Shown here in pieces: positions 11,322-20,107 of a stretch of DNA of 64,000 nt. Source of the DNA: Streptomyces sp. SAI-127 (GTDB lineage: Bacteria > Actinomycetota > Actinomycetes > Streptomycetales > Streptomycetaceae); contig NZ_JARXYJ010000001.1 in NCBI RefSeq assembly GCF_029894425.1, forward strand, positions 9,692,501-9,756,500, read 5' to 3'. The stretch's first letter is position 1; each line of letters opens with the position of its first letter. The notes under the pieces are model-generated. The model had not been told where the DNA came from. It saw nothing but the letters and a program-made list of their open reading frames with translations, and searched no databases. Position numbers and translations under genes: made by a program.

Positions 11322-12994
11322 GACTGCTCCAGATACCGGTGGACGAGCATCACGGCCATGGCTCCCTCTCCGACGGCGGACGCGACCCGCTTCGCGGACT
11401 CGGCGCGCGCGTCGCCCGCGACGAACACGCCCGGAATGTTGGTCTCCAGGTGGTACGGCGGCCGGTCCAGCTCCCAGTCCGCCGGCGGCCGCCCGTCGGG
11501 GGTGAGGTCGGGCCCGGCCAGGATGAACCCGTGCTCGTCCCGCAGCACGGTGCCGTCGAGCCAACCGGTCAGCGGGGCCGCGCCGATGAACACGAACATC
11601 CACTGCGCGTCGACGAGTTCGGTCTCCCCGGTCTCGGTGTCGCGCAGGGTCAGCTGCTCCAGGTGGTCGGTGCCGTGGGCGGCCTCGACGACGGTACGCG
11701 CGCGTACCGAGATGTTGGGAGCCTCCTCGATCTGCTGGATCAGGTAGTGCGACATCGAGGCGGAGAGATCGGGGCCGCGCACCAGCAGGGTCACCGACTT
11801 GGCGCCCCGGGACAGGTACATCGCCGCCTGCCCCGCGGAGTTGGCGCCACCGACGATGTAGATGTCCTGCCCCTGGCAGGAGGCCGCCTCGGTGAGTGCC
11901 GAGCCGTAGAACACCCCGCAGCCGGTCAGGTCCGTGCAGCCCGGCGCCTCCAGCTGCCGGTACGACACGCCCGTCGCCAGGATCACGCTGTGCGCGGCCA
12001 CCGCCGACCCGTCCGAGAACCGCACGGTGCGGGCCGCGCCGTTGACCTCCAGGCCCGCCACCTCACGGGCGGTGAGGATCTCCGCGCCGAACTTCGTCGC
12101 CTGCCGGCGGGCCCGGTCGGTGAGCTGGGCGCCCGACACACCGTCGGGGAAGCCCAGGTAGTTCTCGATCCGTGAGCTCTGCCCGGCCTGCCCGCCGGTC
12201 GCCGACCGTTCCACGAGCACGGTGCGCAGCCCCTCCGAGGCTCCGTACACCGCCGCTCCGAGTCCGGCGGGGCCGCCGCCGATGACGACGAGGTCGTAGA
12301 AGTCGGCGGTCGGGGTCGTGGCGAGGCCCACGTGGGCGGCCAGGTCGGGTGCCTCCGGCTTGACCAGGGGCGTGCCGTCGGGGGTGATCACCACCGGCAG
12401 CCGCTGCCCGTCCTGCCCCGCGGCGGCCAGCAGCCGCTGCCCCTCCGGCTCCTCCGTGGAGTACCAGCGGTACGGCACCTGGTTGCGGGCCAGGAACTCC
12501 CGCACGTCCGAGGAACGCGCCGACCAGCGGTGTCCGATCACCTTGGTGGCGGGCACCGGCCGGTAGTCGCTGCAGCGCCACGCCTCCAGGAGGTCGTCCA
12601 GCACCGGATAGAGCTTCTCCTCGGGCGGGTCCCACGGCTTGAGGAGATAGTGGTCGAGATCGACGACGTTGATCGCGTCGATCGCCGCGCTGGTGTCCGC
12701 GTACGCCGTCAGCAGCACGCGGCGGGCGCCCGGATACACGTCCAGGGCCTGTTCGAGGAACTCGATGCCGTTCATCTGCGGCATGCGGTAGTCGGCCAGG
12801 ATCACCGCCACGAGGTCGCCGCGCAGCTTGAGCTCCCGCAGCGCCTCCAGCGCGGACTCGCCGGACTCCGCGCGCACGATCCGGTACGACTCGCCGTAGC
12901 GCCGCCGAAGATCGCGGGCGACGGCGCGGGAGACCCCCGGGTCGTCGTCCACGGTCAGGATGACGGTCCGCGCCGATTCGGCGGCCTGTGCCAT
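11318..12994 (-). CDS. Response regulator receiver fused to thioredoxin-reductase-like FAD oxidoreductase
   Basis: 558 aa. Residues about 12-130 are a receiver domain (LTVDDDPGVSRAV, phospho-acceptor in VILADYRMPQ, switch Lys in LLKPWDPPEE). A short glutaredoxin-like stretch (SSDVREFLARNQVPYRWY) follows at about 175-230, and then an FAD/NAD(P)-binding oxidoreductase from about 240 to the end (VVIGGGPAGLGAAVYGASEG; NADPH site VGGANSAGQAA; ATGVSY; VFVAGDARA). The CxxC of true thioredoxin reductases is absent: the matching stretch reads GCGVFYGSALTEAASCQG. The receiver may link phosphorylation by the neighbouring kinase to a redox or nucleotide output rather than to DNA binding. It is the first gene of the three-gene unit. 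Confidence 0.88.
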
Positions 12995-13113
12995 AGGTCT
13001 CCCACCCCGAGCGGTCGGTCAGGGCCCAGCGCCCCCCGTTGTCACCGGCCCGGTCCCGCCCATCGTATGTTCGATCGCCGGGCTGTGCGCAGGTATGGCT
13101 GACCCTGCCGGGG

Positions 13114-13467
13114 TCAGGGCCGGCGCTCGCCCAGCACGCAGAACTCGTTGCCCTCGGGATCCATGAGCGTCACCCAGGGCACCTCGCCCTGCCCCACGTC
13201 GGCGTGCCGGGCGCCCAGGGCGAGGAAGCGGGTGACCTCGGCCTCCTGGTCGTCCGGGCGGAAGTCGAGATGGAGGCGGTTCTTGACGGTCTTCGCCTCC
13301 GGCACCGGCACGAAGAGCAGCCCCGGCATCCGGTCCTTCTCGGGGCGGATCTCGAACTCGTCCGGGGCCTCCCCGACCACGACCCAGCCCAGCGCCTCGG
13401 CCCACCAGCGCCCGAGGGCTACGGGATCGGCCGAGTCCACGATGACTTGCTCCCATTCCAAAGCCAT
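13114..13467 (-). CDS. VOC (glyoxalase/bleomycin-resistance fold) family protein
   Basis: 117 aa. The sequence from VIVDSADPVALGRWWAEALGW to GNEFCVLGERRP is a single-copy VOC domain with paired beta-alpha-beta-beta-beta modules. The metal-binding positions typical of enzymes (His early, Glu late) are only partly visible (HLDFRP, EGNEFCV), so the substrate is open. The ATG at 13467 is chosen because MALEWEQV is the natural start of the first strand; an extension to 13524 is possible but has no family support. It stands alone between the signalling unit and the universal stress protein, divergent from the latter by 60 bp. Confidence 0.8.
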   Translation of the reverse strand: MALEWEQVIVDSADPVALGRWWAEALGWVVVGEAPDEFEIRPEKDRMPGLLFVPVPEAKTVKNRLHLDFRPDDQEAEVTRFLALGARHADVGQGEVPWVTLMDPEGNEFCVLGERRP

Positions 13468-13527
13468 ACGGGCAGCGTAGTGAAGACTGGACCGCACGCA
13501 CGTGACCGCTGACAGGAAGGCCACCGC

Positions 13528-14400
13528 ATGACCCGCCCGATCACCGCAGGGATCGACGGAACCGAGGAGAGCCTCGCCGCGCTGGACTGGGCCGCGCGGG
13601 AGGCGGTCCGGCGAGACGTGGCGCTACGGGTGATACACGCGTGGCGGTTCCAGCCGTACGAGGGAATCGACGCGGGGGACCGGGACACCCAGGAGGGCTG
13701 GGCGCGGGACGCCGTGACCGAGGCCGTCCGGACGGTCACCGGGCGGCACACCGGGCTCGACGTGTCCACCGAGGTCGTCGAGGGCGGCAGCGTGGACGTG
13801 CTGGTGGCCGCCGCTGCCGACGCCGAACTGCTGGTCCTCGGCTCCCGCGGGCACGGGCCGGTCGTCGGCTTCCTGCTGGGCTCGGTCGGCCAGCAGGTGA
13901 TCGCGGAGGCGGCGCGGCCCGTCGTCCTGGTGCGCGCCGGGGACCAGGCCACCGCGGAGGCGTCCGGACGCGAGATCGTCGTGGGCCAGGAGGGCGACCC
14001 GGAGGACAGCGCCGACGTCCTGCGGTTCGCCTTCGAGACGGCGGCGGCGCGGGGGGCCACCGTGCGTGCCGTACGGGCCTGGACGCTGCCGCCTGTGTTC
14101 GCCTACAGCCCCGGCTCGCTGAAGCTTCTGGACGAGGCCGGAGGACTGGAGCCGTACGAGAAGAAGGCCCTGGCCTCGGCGCTCCAGCCGTGGCGGGAAC
14201 GCTTCCCCGACGTGCCGGTCGTCGAGCACATCGAGATGGGCAGCGCGGGGCAGGTGCTGCTGTCGGTGACCGCGCGGGCCCAGCTGATGGTCGTCGGACG
14301 CCGGGCCCGCCGTACCGCTGTGGGGGCCCGGATCGGATCGGTCGCGCACGGCGTGCTGCACCACGCGGACTGCCCGGTGGCCGTGGTGCCGCACGCCTGA
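13528..14400 (+). CDS. Universal stress protein, two USP domains
   Basis: 290 aa with two UspA-type domains, about residues 1-140 and 150-290. The first has the ATP-binding pattern G-2x-G-9x-G(S) in GSRGHGPVVGFLLGS. The second is more degenerate (VVGRRARRTAVGARIGS), a common asymmetry in tandem USPs. Such proteins bind ATP and are induced by hypoxia, stationary phase or other stress. Its stop is only 2 bp from the stop of the convergent DUF4032 gene. No promoter of the SigB type was found upstream. Confidence 0.92.
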   Translation: MTRPITAGIDGTEESLAALDWAAREAVRRDVALRVIHAWRFQPYEGIDAGDRDTQEGWARDAVTEAVRTVTGRHTGLDVSTEVVEGGSVDVLVAAAADAELLVLGSRGHGPVVGFLLGSVGQQVIAEAARPVVLVRAGDQATAEASGREIVVGQEGDPEDSADVLRFAFETAAARGATVRAVRAWTLPPVFAYSPGSLKLLDEAGGLEPYEKKALASALQPWRERFPDVPVVEHIEMGSAGQVLLSVTARAQLMVVGRRARRTAVGARIGSVAHGVLHHADCPVAVVPHA

Positions 14401-14402
14401 GG

Positions 14403-15644
14403 TCAGTCCGCGGTGGCGGGGGTGGGCTGGAGCGTCTCCCGGGCCTTGGGGAGGATGTTCGTGATGTAGTCGTCCACCGCCGTGTCAAGGCCGATGTCGT
14501 GCTGGGCCCGCTCGGACAGGTACCAGCGGTGCTCAAGGAGCTCGTGGTAGATCTCGGCCGGGTCCATCGACCCGCGCATCTCGAGCGGCACGGCCCGCAC
14601 CGTGGGCCGGAACACGTCCCGCACCCAGCGGTGGGCGAGCACCTCCGGGCGGGCGCCGAGGGGGTCGCCCGGGGCGTAGTCGTCCTGGGTGGCCATCCAG
14701 CTCTCCAGGTCGTTCAGGAGCCGGCGGGCCTGGTTCTCCTCGGTGTCCAGGCCCGTCAGGCGCAGGAGCTGGCGCTGGTGGTGACCCGCGTCCACGACCT
14801 TCGGCACGAACGTGACCGTGTCGCCGTTCGGCGCGTGCTCGATCTGCATCTCGGCCACGTCGAAGCCGAGTTCGTTGAGCCGGCGGATCCGGCGCTCGAT
14901 GTAGTGGTACTTGCCCGCCGGGTAGACGGACCTGCGGGTCAGCTCCTCCCACAGGCCGTTGTAGCGCGAGCAGATCTCCATGCCGAACTCGATCGCGTCC
15001 ACCGAGGGGTGCAGCGCCCCGGATGCCTCCAGGTCGAGCAGCTCGCCGCTGATGTTCACGCGGGCGAGGTCGAGGTCGTAGTCCCGCTGCCCGGGGCTGA
15101 GCTGCGGATGCAGGTCACCGGTCTCGGCGTCCACCAGATAGGCGGCGTAGGCGCCCGCGTCCCGTCTGAAGAGCGTGTTGGACAGCGAGCAGTCGCCCCA
15201 GGCGAACCCGGCCAGGTGCAGGCGGACCAGAAGGACGGCCAGCGCGTCCATGAGGCGGTGCATGGTGGCGGGACGCATGGTGGTCTCGAACATCGAGCGG
15301 TACGGCATCGAGCCGCCCAGATGCCGGGTGACCAGCACCGGCTCCAGCGGGGCGTCCTCGGCGTCGACGCGCCCTGTGACCACGGCGAGCGGATCGACGG
15401 CGGGGATGCCGAGCCGGTCCAGGTCGCGCAGCAGTTCGTACTCGCGCAGCGCCGGGCGCTCGGCGAGCTCCTTCACGGCGATGACCTCGTCACCGGCCCG
15501 GGCGTAGCGCACCACGTGGCGCGAGATGCCGCGCGGCAGCGGGACCAGGACCTCCTCCGGCCACTGCTCCAGCGGCAGCTGCCAGGGCAGTTCGAGCAGG
15601 AGCGCGGGGTGCTCCGGGTTCGTCGCGCTGATCTGCAGTGCCAT
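14403..15644 (-). CDS. DUF4032 domain protein with a kinase-like N-terminal half
   Basis: 413 aa. The first 220 residues resemble a lipopolysaccharide-kinase/protein-kinase fold: an invariant-Lys-like strand (EVIAVKELAERPALREYELL), a catalytic-loop-like segment (LAGFAWGDCSLSNTLF), and a DFG-position acidic stretch (AYLVDAETGDLHP). The C-terminal half (YIERRIRRLNELGFDVAEMQ onward) matches DUF4032, whose role is not known. The kinase-like reading is my interpretation of the motifs; catalysis has not been shown for the family to my knowledge. It is a single-gene unit, convergent with the universal stress protein. Confidence 0.82.
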   Translation of the reverse strand: MALQISATNPEHPALLLELPWQLPLEQWPEEVLVPLPRGISRHVVRYARAGDEVIAVKELAERPALREYELLRDLDRLGIPAVDPLAVVTGRVDAEDAPLEPVLVTRHLGGSMPYRSMFETTMRPATMHRLMDALAVLLVRLHLAGFAWGDCSLSNTLFRRDAGAYAAYLVDAETGDLHPQLSPGQRDYDLDLARVNISGELLDLEASGALHPSVDAIEFGMEICSRYNGLWEELTRRSVYPAGKYHYIERRIRRLNELGFDVAEMQIEHAPNGDTVTFVPKVVDAGHHQRQLLRLTGLDTEENQARRLLNDLESWMATQDDYAPGDPLGARPEVLAHRWVRDVFRPTVRAVPLEMRGSMDPAEIYHELLEHRWYLSERAQHDIGLDTAVDDYITNILPKARETLQPTPATAD

Positions 15645-15685
15645 CGGTGCTCTGTCCTCGCCTGGTCGGTGATCGTCACCTCACC

Positions 15686-16432
15686 TTAGAGCGCGCGGTC
15701 CCTGGCCTGAAGTGCCGCTTCACGGACTGGACCTCGGTGTACCGGCCCGTGTCCCGGCAGCAGCACATCGCCCTCCAGCCCCGCGAACACGTCCAGCGAC
15801 GCCACGGCACGGGCGCGCTCGTGATGGAACATGTCCGGCAGCAGCTGGGGCCCCTTGACCCGTGAGGTCGGGTGACCGCTCACCAGGCCGTCGCCGGAGA
15901 TCACCACGCCGCGCTCGGGGAGCTGGAAGGCGCAGTGCCCGTCGGTGTGGCCCGGCGTGTACACGGGCCGCGGACGGCCCGGCAGATCGAGCGTGCCCTC
16001 CGCCGGGAAGGGCTGCGGGGAGGCGACGGGCACATGGGCCGTGCCGCCCACGCGGATCGCGTGCACCGCCCACGGCAGCACACCGGGCCGCCAGCCGTTC
16101 TTCAGGACCGTCCCGACGGACACCTGGTGCAGGAACTCCCGCCGCGCGTGCGGCACTTCGGCCTCGTGCAGGTAGACCGGCGTGCCGTAGGCGCTGCGCA
16201 GATACTCGGCGGAGCCGAGGTGGTCGTTGTGGGCGTGCGTGATGAGCACGGCGGTGACCGCCTCCGGGGAGCTCCCCACCTCCGCGAGGGAGGCGAGCAC
16301 CTGCTCCCGGTCGCCCGGGTAGCCGGTGTCGACCAGCGTGGCGGCGCTTCCCTCAGTCAGAATGACCCAGTTGGTGTTGCTGCCGTGCACCAGATAGGTG
16401 CCGTCCGCGACTTGCTGCACGCCTGCGCTCAT
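15686..16432 (-). CDS. MBL-fold metallo-hydrolase
   Basis: 248 aa. The metallo-beta-lactamase motif is clear: ITHAHNDHLGSAEYL for the HxHxDH site, a later His in TPGHTDGHCAF, an Asp in VVISGDGLVSG, and a last His in LLPGHGPVH. Members are lactonases, glyoxalase II-like enzymes or general hydrolases, so the substrate is unknown. The ATG at 16432 is chosen because MSAGVQQVADGTYLVHG is a normal N-terminus for the fold; an open frame upstream to 16681 has no family similarity and runs through a repeat-containing spacer. Confidence 0.87.
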   Translation of the reverse strand: MSAGVQQVADGTYLVHGSNTNWVILTEGSAATLVDTGYPGDREQVLASLAEVGSSPEAVTAVLITHAHNDHLGSAEYLRSAYGTPVYLHEAEVPHARREFLHQVSVGTVLKNGWRPGVLPWAVHAIRVGGTAHVPVASPQPFPAEGTLDLPGRPRPVYTPGHTDGHCAFQLPERGVVISGDGLVSGHPTSRVKGPQLLPDMFHHERARAVASLDVFAGLEGDVLLPGHGPVHRGPVREAALQARDRAL

Positions 16433-16847
16433 GATCGCCCCGTCCGGTGAGTCCCTGCCCGACGGCACACAGCAAAGCAGACGCTCAGGCGATCCGGAGC
16501 GGCGGGTACCGGTCCTCCAGCGCTCAACTTCCGTGGTGACGAGGCTGCCTCCGGCACCGTCCGCGTGGCTGCCGCGCCGGGGTGCGCGGCGCCGGACAGA
16601 GGGGTCGGCGACCTCCGTCAGCCTTGAACACCACGGGACCGGCGCGCACCCCGGGCCGGGCACGCTCCTGGAGACCTGCACCCCCGGGCTCCCGGCCCGC
16701 CCACGCCACGGTTTCGTCCTCCGGGCCCGCCGCCGCAGCGGCTTGTCGCCGGTCCTCCCCGTCCGGCCCCCGGAGGGACGAGGCTGCCTCCGGCACCGTC
16801 CGCCGGAGGCAGCCCCCGCGTGCAGCGGAAGCAGCCGCCTCTCTGCC
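16433..16847. other. 415-bp spacer with a direct repeat and hairpin, no supported gene
   Basis: No convincing coding sequence. A 27-bp direct repeat (core GAGGCTGCCTCCGGCACCGT) occurs at 16538-16564 and again at 16777-16803. The second copy forms one arm of a perfect hairpin (see 16782-16814). Open frames on both strands cross the spacer, but they are low-complexity Arg/Pro/Ala translations. Confidence 0.6.
16782..16814 (-). terminator. Hairpin downstream of the AlkB-like gene
   Basis: GGCTGCCTCCGGC at 16782-16794 and GCCGGAGGCAGCC at 16802-16814 form a perfect 13-bp stem with a 7-nt loop. It starts 34 bp beyond the stop of the minus-strand dioxygenase gene. No T-run follows, which is usual for high-GC terminators. 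The left arm is part of the 27-bp direct repeat. Confidence 0.55.
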
Positions 16848-17477
16848 TCAGCGCACGCCGTGCGGGCGGAACTGGATGCTGATGCGCGGCCCCGTGGCGC
16901 GCGTGGACTTCGGTACGGCGTGCTCCCAGGTGCGCTGACAGGAGCCGCCCATCACGATCAGGTCGCCGTGTCCCAGCGGCCGCCGTACGGTCCCGGCGCC
17001 GCCGCGAACCGGTCGCAGTACCAGGTCGCGCGGTGCACCCACGGAGAGGATGGCGACCATGGTGTCCTCGCGGGCGCCCCGTCCGGTCCGGTCGCCGTGC
17101 CAGGCGACGCTGTCCCGGCCGTCGCGGTAGTAGCAGAGCCCGGCCGTGGTGAAGGGTTCGCCCAGCTCCTCGGCATAGTGCGCGGTGAGCGCCTCGCGGG
17201 CCTCGGTGAGTACGGGATGCGGCAGCTTGTCGTCCACGCCGTAGAAGGCGAGCAGGCGCGGTACGTCGACGACGTGGTCGTACATCGCGCGGCGCTCCGC
17301 GCGCCACGGCACCTCGGCGGCCAGCTGTTCGAAGAGGGCGTCCGCGCCACCGAGCCATCCGGGCAGTGTGTCGATCCAGGCGCCGAAGCCGAGCACGGTA
17401 CGGCGGATCCCGTCGAGGGGGCCGAGCCGCAGCTGGTCGGTCTGGTCGAAGAGGGAGCCCTGGAGGTGCGCGGTCAT
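16848..17477 (-). CDS. AlkB-like 2-oxoglutarate/Fe(II)-dependent dioxygenase
   Basis: 209 aa. The Fe(II)-binding His and Asp are in AWHGDRTG, the second His in TWEHAVPK, and the 2-oxoglutarate-binding arginines in GPRISIQFRPHG. The nucleotide-recognition lid CYYRDGRDSVAWHGD and the stretch HGDLIVMGGSCQRTWEH are typical of the bacterial AlkB branch, which reverses alkylation on DNA or RNA bases. The ATG at 17477 gives a natural N-terminus (MTAHLQGSLFDQ). It is divergent from the TetR gene across 115 bp that hold two palindromes, so both may respond to the same control region. Confidence 0.9.
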   Translation of the reverse strand: MTAHLQGSLFDQTDQLRLGPLDGIRRTVLGFGAWIDTLPGWLGGADALFEQLAAEVPWRAERRAMYDHVVDVPRLLAFYGVDDKLPHPVLTEAREALTAHYAEELGEPFTTAGLCYYRDGRDSVAWHGDRTGRGAREDTMVAILSVGAPRDLVLRPVRGGAGTVRRPLGHGDLIVMGGSCQRTWEHAVPKSTRATGPRISIQFRPHGVR

Positions 17478-17542
17478 GGATCCAGCGTACTCCTTATTCG
17501 AAAATCTGTTCCAATGAAATCCGCTGAGGTGTTCGACTCTTT

Positions 17543-17566
17543 CGATGCATCGCTGTATCGGATACA
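17543..17566. promoter_or_regulatory. Two adjacent palindromes in the alkB-like/tetR divergent promoter region
   Basis: CGATGCATCG (17543-17552) and TGTATCGGATACA (17554-17566) are both perfect palindromes, separated by one base. They lie 27-50 bp upstream of the TetR start. The second is a good size for a TetR half-site pair. The autoregulatory role is inferred. Confidence 0.5.
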
Positions 17567-17592
17567 TTCGCGTATCGAACGGAGGACCCGAC

Positions 17593-18219
17593 ATGGCGAC
17601 ACAGGACACGACCAGACGCGTGACCAGGCGCCGGGTCCGCACACGCGCCAACCTCCTGGACGCGGCCTTCGCGGTGTTCGCCGCCAAGGGCTTCGGGCGC
17701 GTGTCGATCGAGGAGGTCTGCGAGGCCGCCGGATACAGCCGGGGCGCCTTCTACTCGAACTTCGACAGTCTCGACGAGCTCTTCTTCGCGCTCTACCAGC
17801 AGCGCGCGGACCTGATCGCGGAGCAGGTCTCCGGGGCCCTCGCCCTCGACGGGCCGGGCCTCGACGTGGTGGCCGCCGTCGACCGGGTCACCGAAGTGCT
17901 GCTCCTCGACCGGGACTGGCTTCTGGTCAAGACCGACTTCCTGGTGCACGCCGCCCGCGCGCCCGAGGTCGCCCGGACGCTGCTCGAACACCGGGCGCGG
18001 CTCAGGCGGGCCGTCGCCGAACGGCTGGCACGCGCGCGAGGGCACGCCGAACTGCCCGCCGTGCCGGCCGACGTCGAGGACGCCGCCCACGCCGTGGTCG
18101 CCGCCTACGACGGTGTCACCGTCCAACTGCTGCTGGACGGGGATCTCGAGCGGGCCCGTGTCTGGCTGAAGCAACTGCTCACCGCGCTGCTCACCGACGG
18201 CAGCGACACCACCGTATGA
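17593..18219 (+). CDS. TetR/AcrR family transcriptional regulator
   Basis: 208 aa. The N-terminal DNA-binding domain runs from RTRANLLDAAFAVFAAKGFG through SIEEVCEAAGYSRGAFYSNF, the classic helix-turn-helix with its YSNF recognition-helix end. The C-terminal part is a diverse ligand-binding domain. The ATG at 17593 has GGAGGA at 17581-17586; an ATG at 17545 would add 16 residues and overlap the palindromes, so it is less likely. The stop overlaps the region of the next gene's first ATG, and it is probably co-transcribed with the flavoprotein that follows, which it may regulate. Confidence 0.88.
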   Translation: MATQDTTRRVTRRRVRTRANLLDAAFAVFAAKGFGRVSIEEVCEAAGYSRGAFYSNFDSLDELFFALYQQRADLIAEQVSGALALDGPGLDVVAAVDRVTEVLLLDRDWLLVKTDFLVHAARAPEVARTLLEHRARLRRAVAERLARARGHAELPAVPADVEDAAHAVVAAYDGVTVQLLLDGDLERARVWLKQLLTALLTDGSDTTV

Positions 18220-18236
18220 AGGAAGGGATGGTCGCC

Positions 18237-19910
18237 ATGGATGCCGACGTCATCGTCGTCGGAGCGGGGCTCGCGGGCCTGGTCGCCGCGCACGAGCTCA
18301 CCAGTCGCGGCAAGAGGGTCGCGCTGGTCGACCAGGAGAACGCCGCCAACCTCGGCGGCCAGGCCTTCTGGTCCTTCGGCGGTCTCTTCCTGGTCGACTC
18401 CCCGGAACAGCGGCGCCTCGGCGTCAAGGACTCCTTCGACCTCGCCTGGAACGACTGGCAGGGCAGCGCGAAGTTCGACCGCGTCGACGACGAGGACTCC
18501 TGGGCGGTGCGCTGGGCGCGCGCCTATGTCGAGTTCGCGGCGGGGGAGAAGCGGTCCTGGCTCGAGGGGCACGGGATCAAGTTCCTGCCGACCGTCGGCT
18601 GGGCCGAGCGCGGTGACCTCACCGCCCACGGACACGGCAACTCCGTGCCCCGCTTCCACATCGCCTGGGGCACCGGCACCGGAGTCGTCGAGCCCTTCGT
18701 CGGGTACGCCAAGCAGGCCGCGCGCGACGGACTGCTGACCTTCTACCACCGCCACCAGGTCGACGAACTCGTCGTCGAGGAGGGCACCGCCCGAGGCGTG
18801 CGCGGCACGGTGCTGGCCGAGGACAACTCCGCGCGCGGTGTCGCCTCCAACCGTGACCGGATCGGCGACTTCGAGCTCACCGCCCACGCCGTCGTCGTCA
18901 CCACCGGCGGTATCGGCGCCAACCACGACATCGTCCGCCGCTACTGGCCCGAGCGGCTCGGCACCCCACCCGCCGAGATGGTCACCGGCGTGCCCGCCTA
19001 CGTCGACGGCCGGATGCTCGACATCAGCGCCGGCGCCGGCGTCCGGCTGGTCAACCGCGACCGCATGTGGCACTACACCGAGGGCATCCAGAACTGGGAC
19101 CCGATCTGGCCCGGCCACGGCATCCGCATCCTGCCCGGCCCCTCGTCCATGTGGTTCGACGCGCTGGGCCGCCGGCTGCCCGAGCCCTGCCTGCCCGGCT
19201 ACGACACCCTCAGCACCCTCAGGCACCTGCGCACCACCGAGGACATCGCCGAGCACGACCACTCCTGGTTCATCCTCACCCAGAAGATCATCGAGAAGGA
19301 GTTCGCGCTCTCGGGCTCCGAGCAGAACCCCGACATCACCGCCAAGGACCGCGCGGGCTTCCTCAAGGAGCGGATCCTCGGCAAGGGAGCTCCGGGACCG
19401 GTCGACGCGTTCCTGCGCAAGGGCGCGGACTTCGTGACCGCCCCCAACCTGGAGCAGCTGGTCGAGAAGATGAACGGGCTCACCGGCAAGGCCCTGCTCG
19501 ACGCCGCCGGGATCCGCCGCCAGATAGAGGCCCGCGACCTCCAGATCGCCAACTCCTACAGCAAGGACGCCCAGGTGCAGGGCATCCGCAACGCCCGCCG
19601 TTACATCGGCGACCGCCTCGGCCGGGTCGCCACCCCGCACCGCATCCTCGACCCCGCCGCCGGGCCCCTCATCGGCGTCAAGCTGCACATCCTGACCCGC
19701 AAGACCCTCGGGGGCATCCAGACCGACCTCGACTCCCGCGCCCTGGGCACCGACGGCAAGCCCCTCGAAGGCCTGTACGCGGCGGGCGAGGTCGCCGGCT
19801 TCGGCGGCGGCGGTGTGCACGGCTACAACGCGCTCGAGGGCACCTTCCTCGGTGGCTGCCTCTTCTCGGGGCGCGCGGCGGGCCGGGCGGCGGCCAAACA
19901 GGTCGGCTAG
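18237..19910 (+). CDS. KstD-like FAD-binding dehydrogenase
   Basis: 557 aa. The N-terminal dinucleotide-binding motif VIVVGAGLAGLVAAHELTSR and a C-terminal FAD motif GLYAAGEVAGFGGGGVHGYN place it in the fumarate reductase/3-ketosteroid-1-dehydrogenase group; the long Gly-rich C-terminus is that of the subgroup annotated simply as FAD-binding dehydrogenase. The substrate (steroid, other cyclic ketone, or something else) cannot be told. Three in-frame ATGs lie at 18216, 18228 and 18237; the last is chosen because GGAAGGG at 18221-18227 is at normal distance from it. The first would overlap the TetR stop. Its own TAG stop is the first triplet of a MITE-like repeat. Confidence 0.87.
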   Translation: MDADVIVVGAGLAGLVAAHELTSRGKRVALVDQENAANLGGQAFWSFGGLFLVDSPEQRRLGVKDSFDLAWNDWQGSAKFDRVDDEDSWAVRWARAYVEFAAGEKRSWLEGHGIKFLPTVGWAERGDLTAHGHGNSVPRFHIAWGTGTGVVEPFVGYAKQAARDGLLTFYHRHQVDELVVEEGTARGVRGTVLAEDNSARGVASNRDRIGDFELTAHAVVVTTGGIGANHDIVRRYWPERLGTPPAEMVTGVPAYVDGRMLDISAGAGVRLVNRDRMWHYTEGIQNWDPIWPGHGIRILPGPSSMWFDALGRRLPEPCLPGYDTLSTLRHLRTTEDIAEHDHSWFILTQKIIEKEFALSGSEQNPDITAKDRAGFLKERILGKGAPGPVDAFLRKGADFVTAPNLEQLVEKMNGLTGKALLDAAGIRRQIEARDLQIANSYSKDAQVQGIRNARRYIGDRLGRVATPHRILDPAAGPLIGVKLHILTRKTLGGIQTDLDSRALGTDGKPLEGLYAAGEVAGFGGGGVHGYNALEGTFLGGCLFSGRAAGRAAAKQVG

Positions 19911-20107
19911 TGCCTCGGCAGGCGACGTGTGCCCGTTGAGGAGCGGCGTCCGGTGCGTGCTCTGGGGGTGTCCCCCCGGCCGAAGGCTGGGGGAGTGCCG
20001 ACCGGAAGGCCCCGTCGATGGACCGGACGTACTTGGGCTTTCGTCCGGTGCGGTGAGAGGGCGTGCCGGGCGTCGCGACGGGGCGAACGTCGCCTGCCGA
20101 GGCACTA
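19908..20107. mobile_element. MITE-like inverted-repeat element, copy 1
   Basis: About 200 bp bounded by perfect 21-bp inverted ends: TAGTGCCTCGGCAGGCGACGT at 19908-19928 (20 of these bases shown by family: TAGTGCCTCGGCAGGC plus GACG) and its reverse complement at 20087-20107. The outermost TAG is the stop codon of the plus-strand flavoprotein, and the opposite TAG is the stop of the minus-strand DUF488 gene. Inside is a GGGGGTGTCCCCCC-type hairpin. No coding capacity. A related, shorter, inversely oriented copy is at 31580-31686. It can fold into a very stable structure, so it may act as a bidirectional terminator. Confidence 0.7.

Noticed and set aside
16582..16938. Open frame with Arg/Pro/Ser-rich product in the spacer after the MBL gene
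   Set aside because: Low-complexity product, overlaps the AlkB-like gene on the other strand, and contains the repeat and hairpin.
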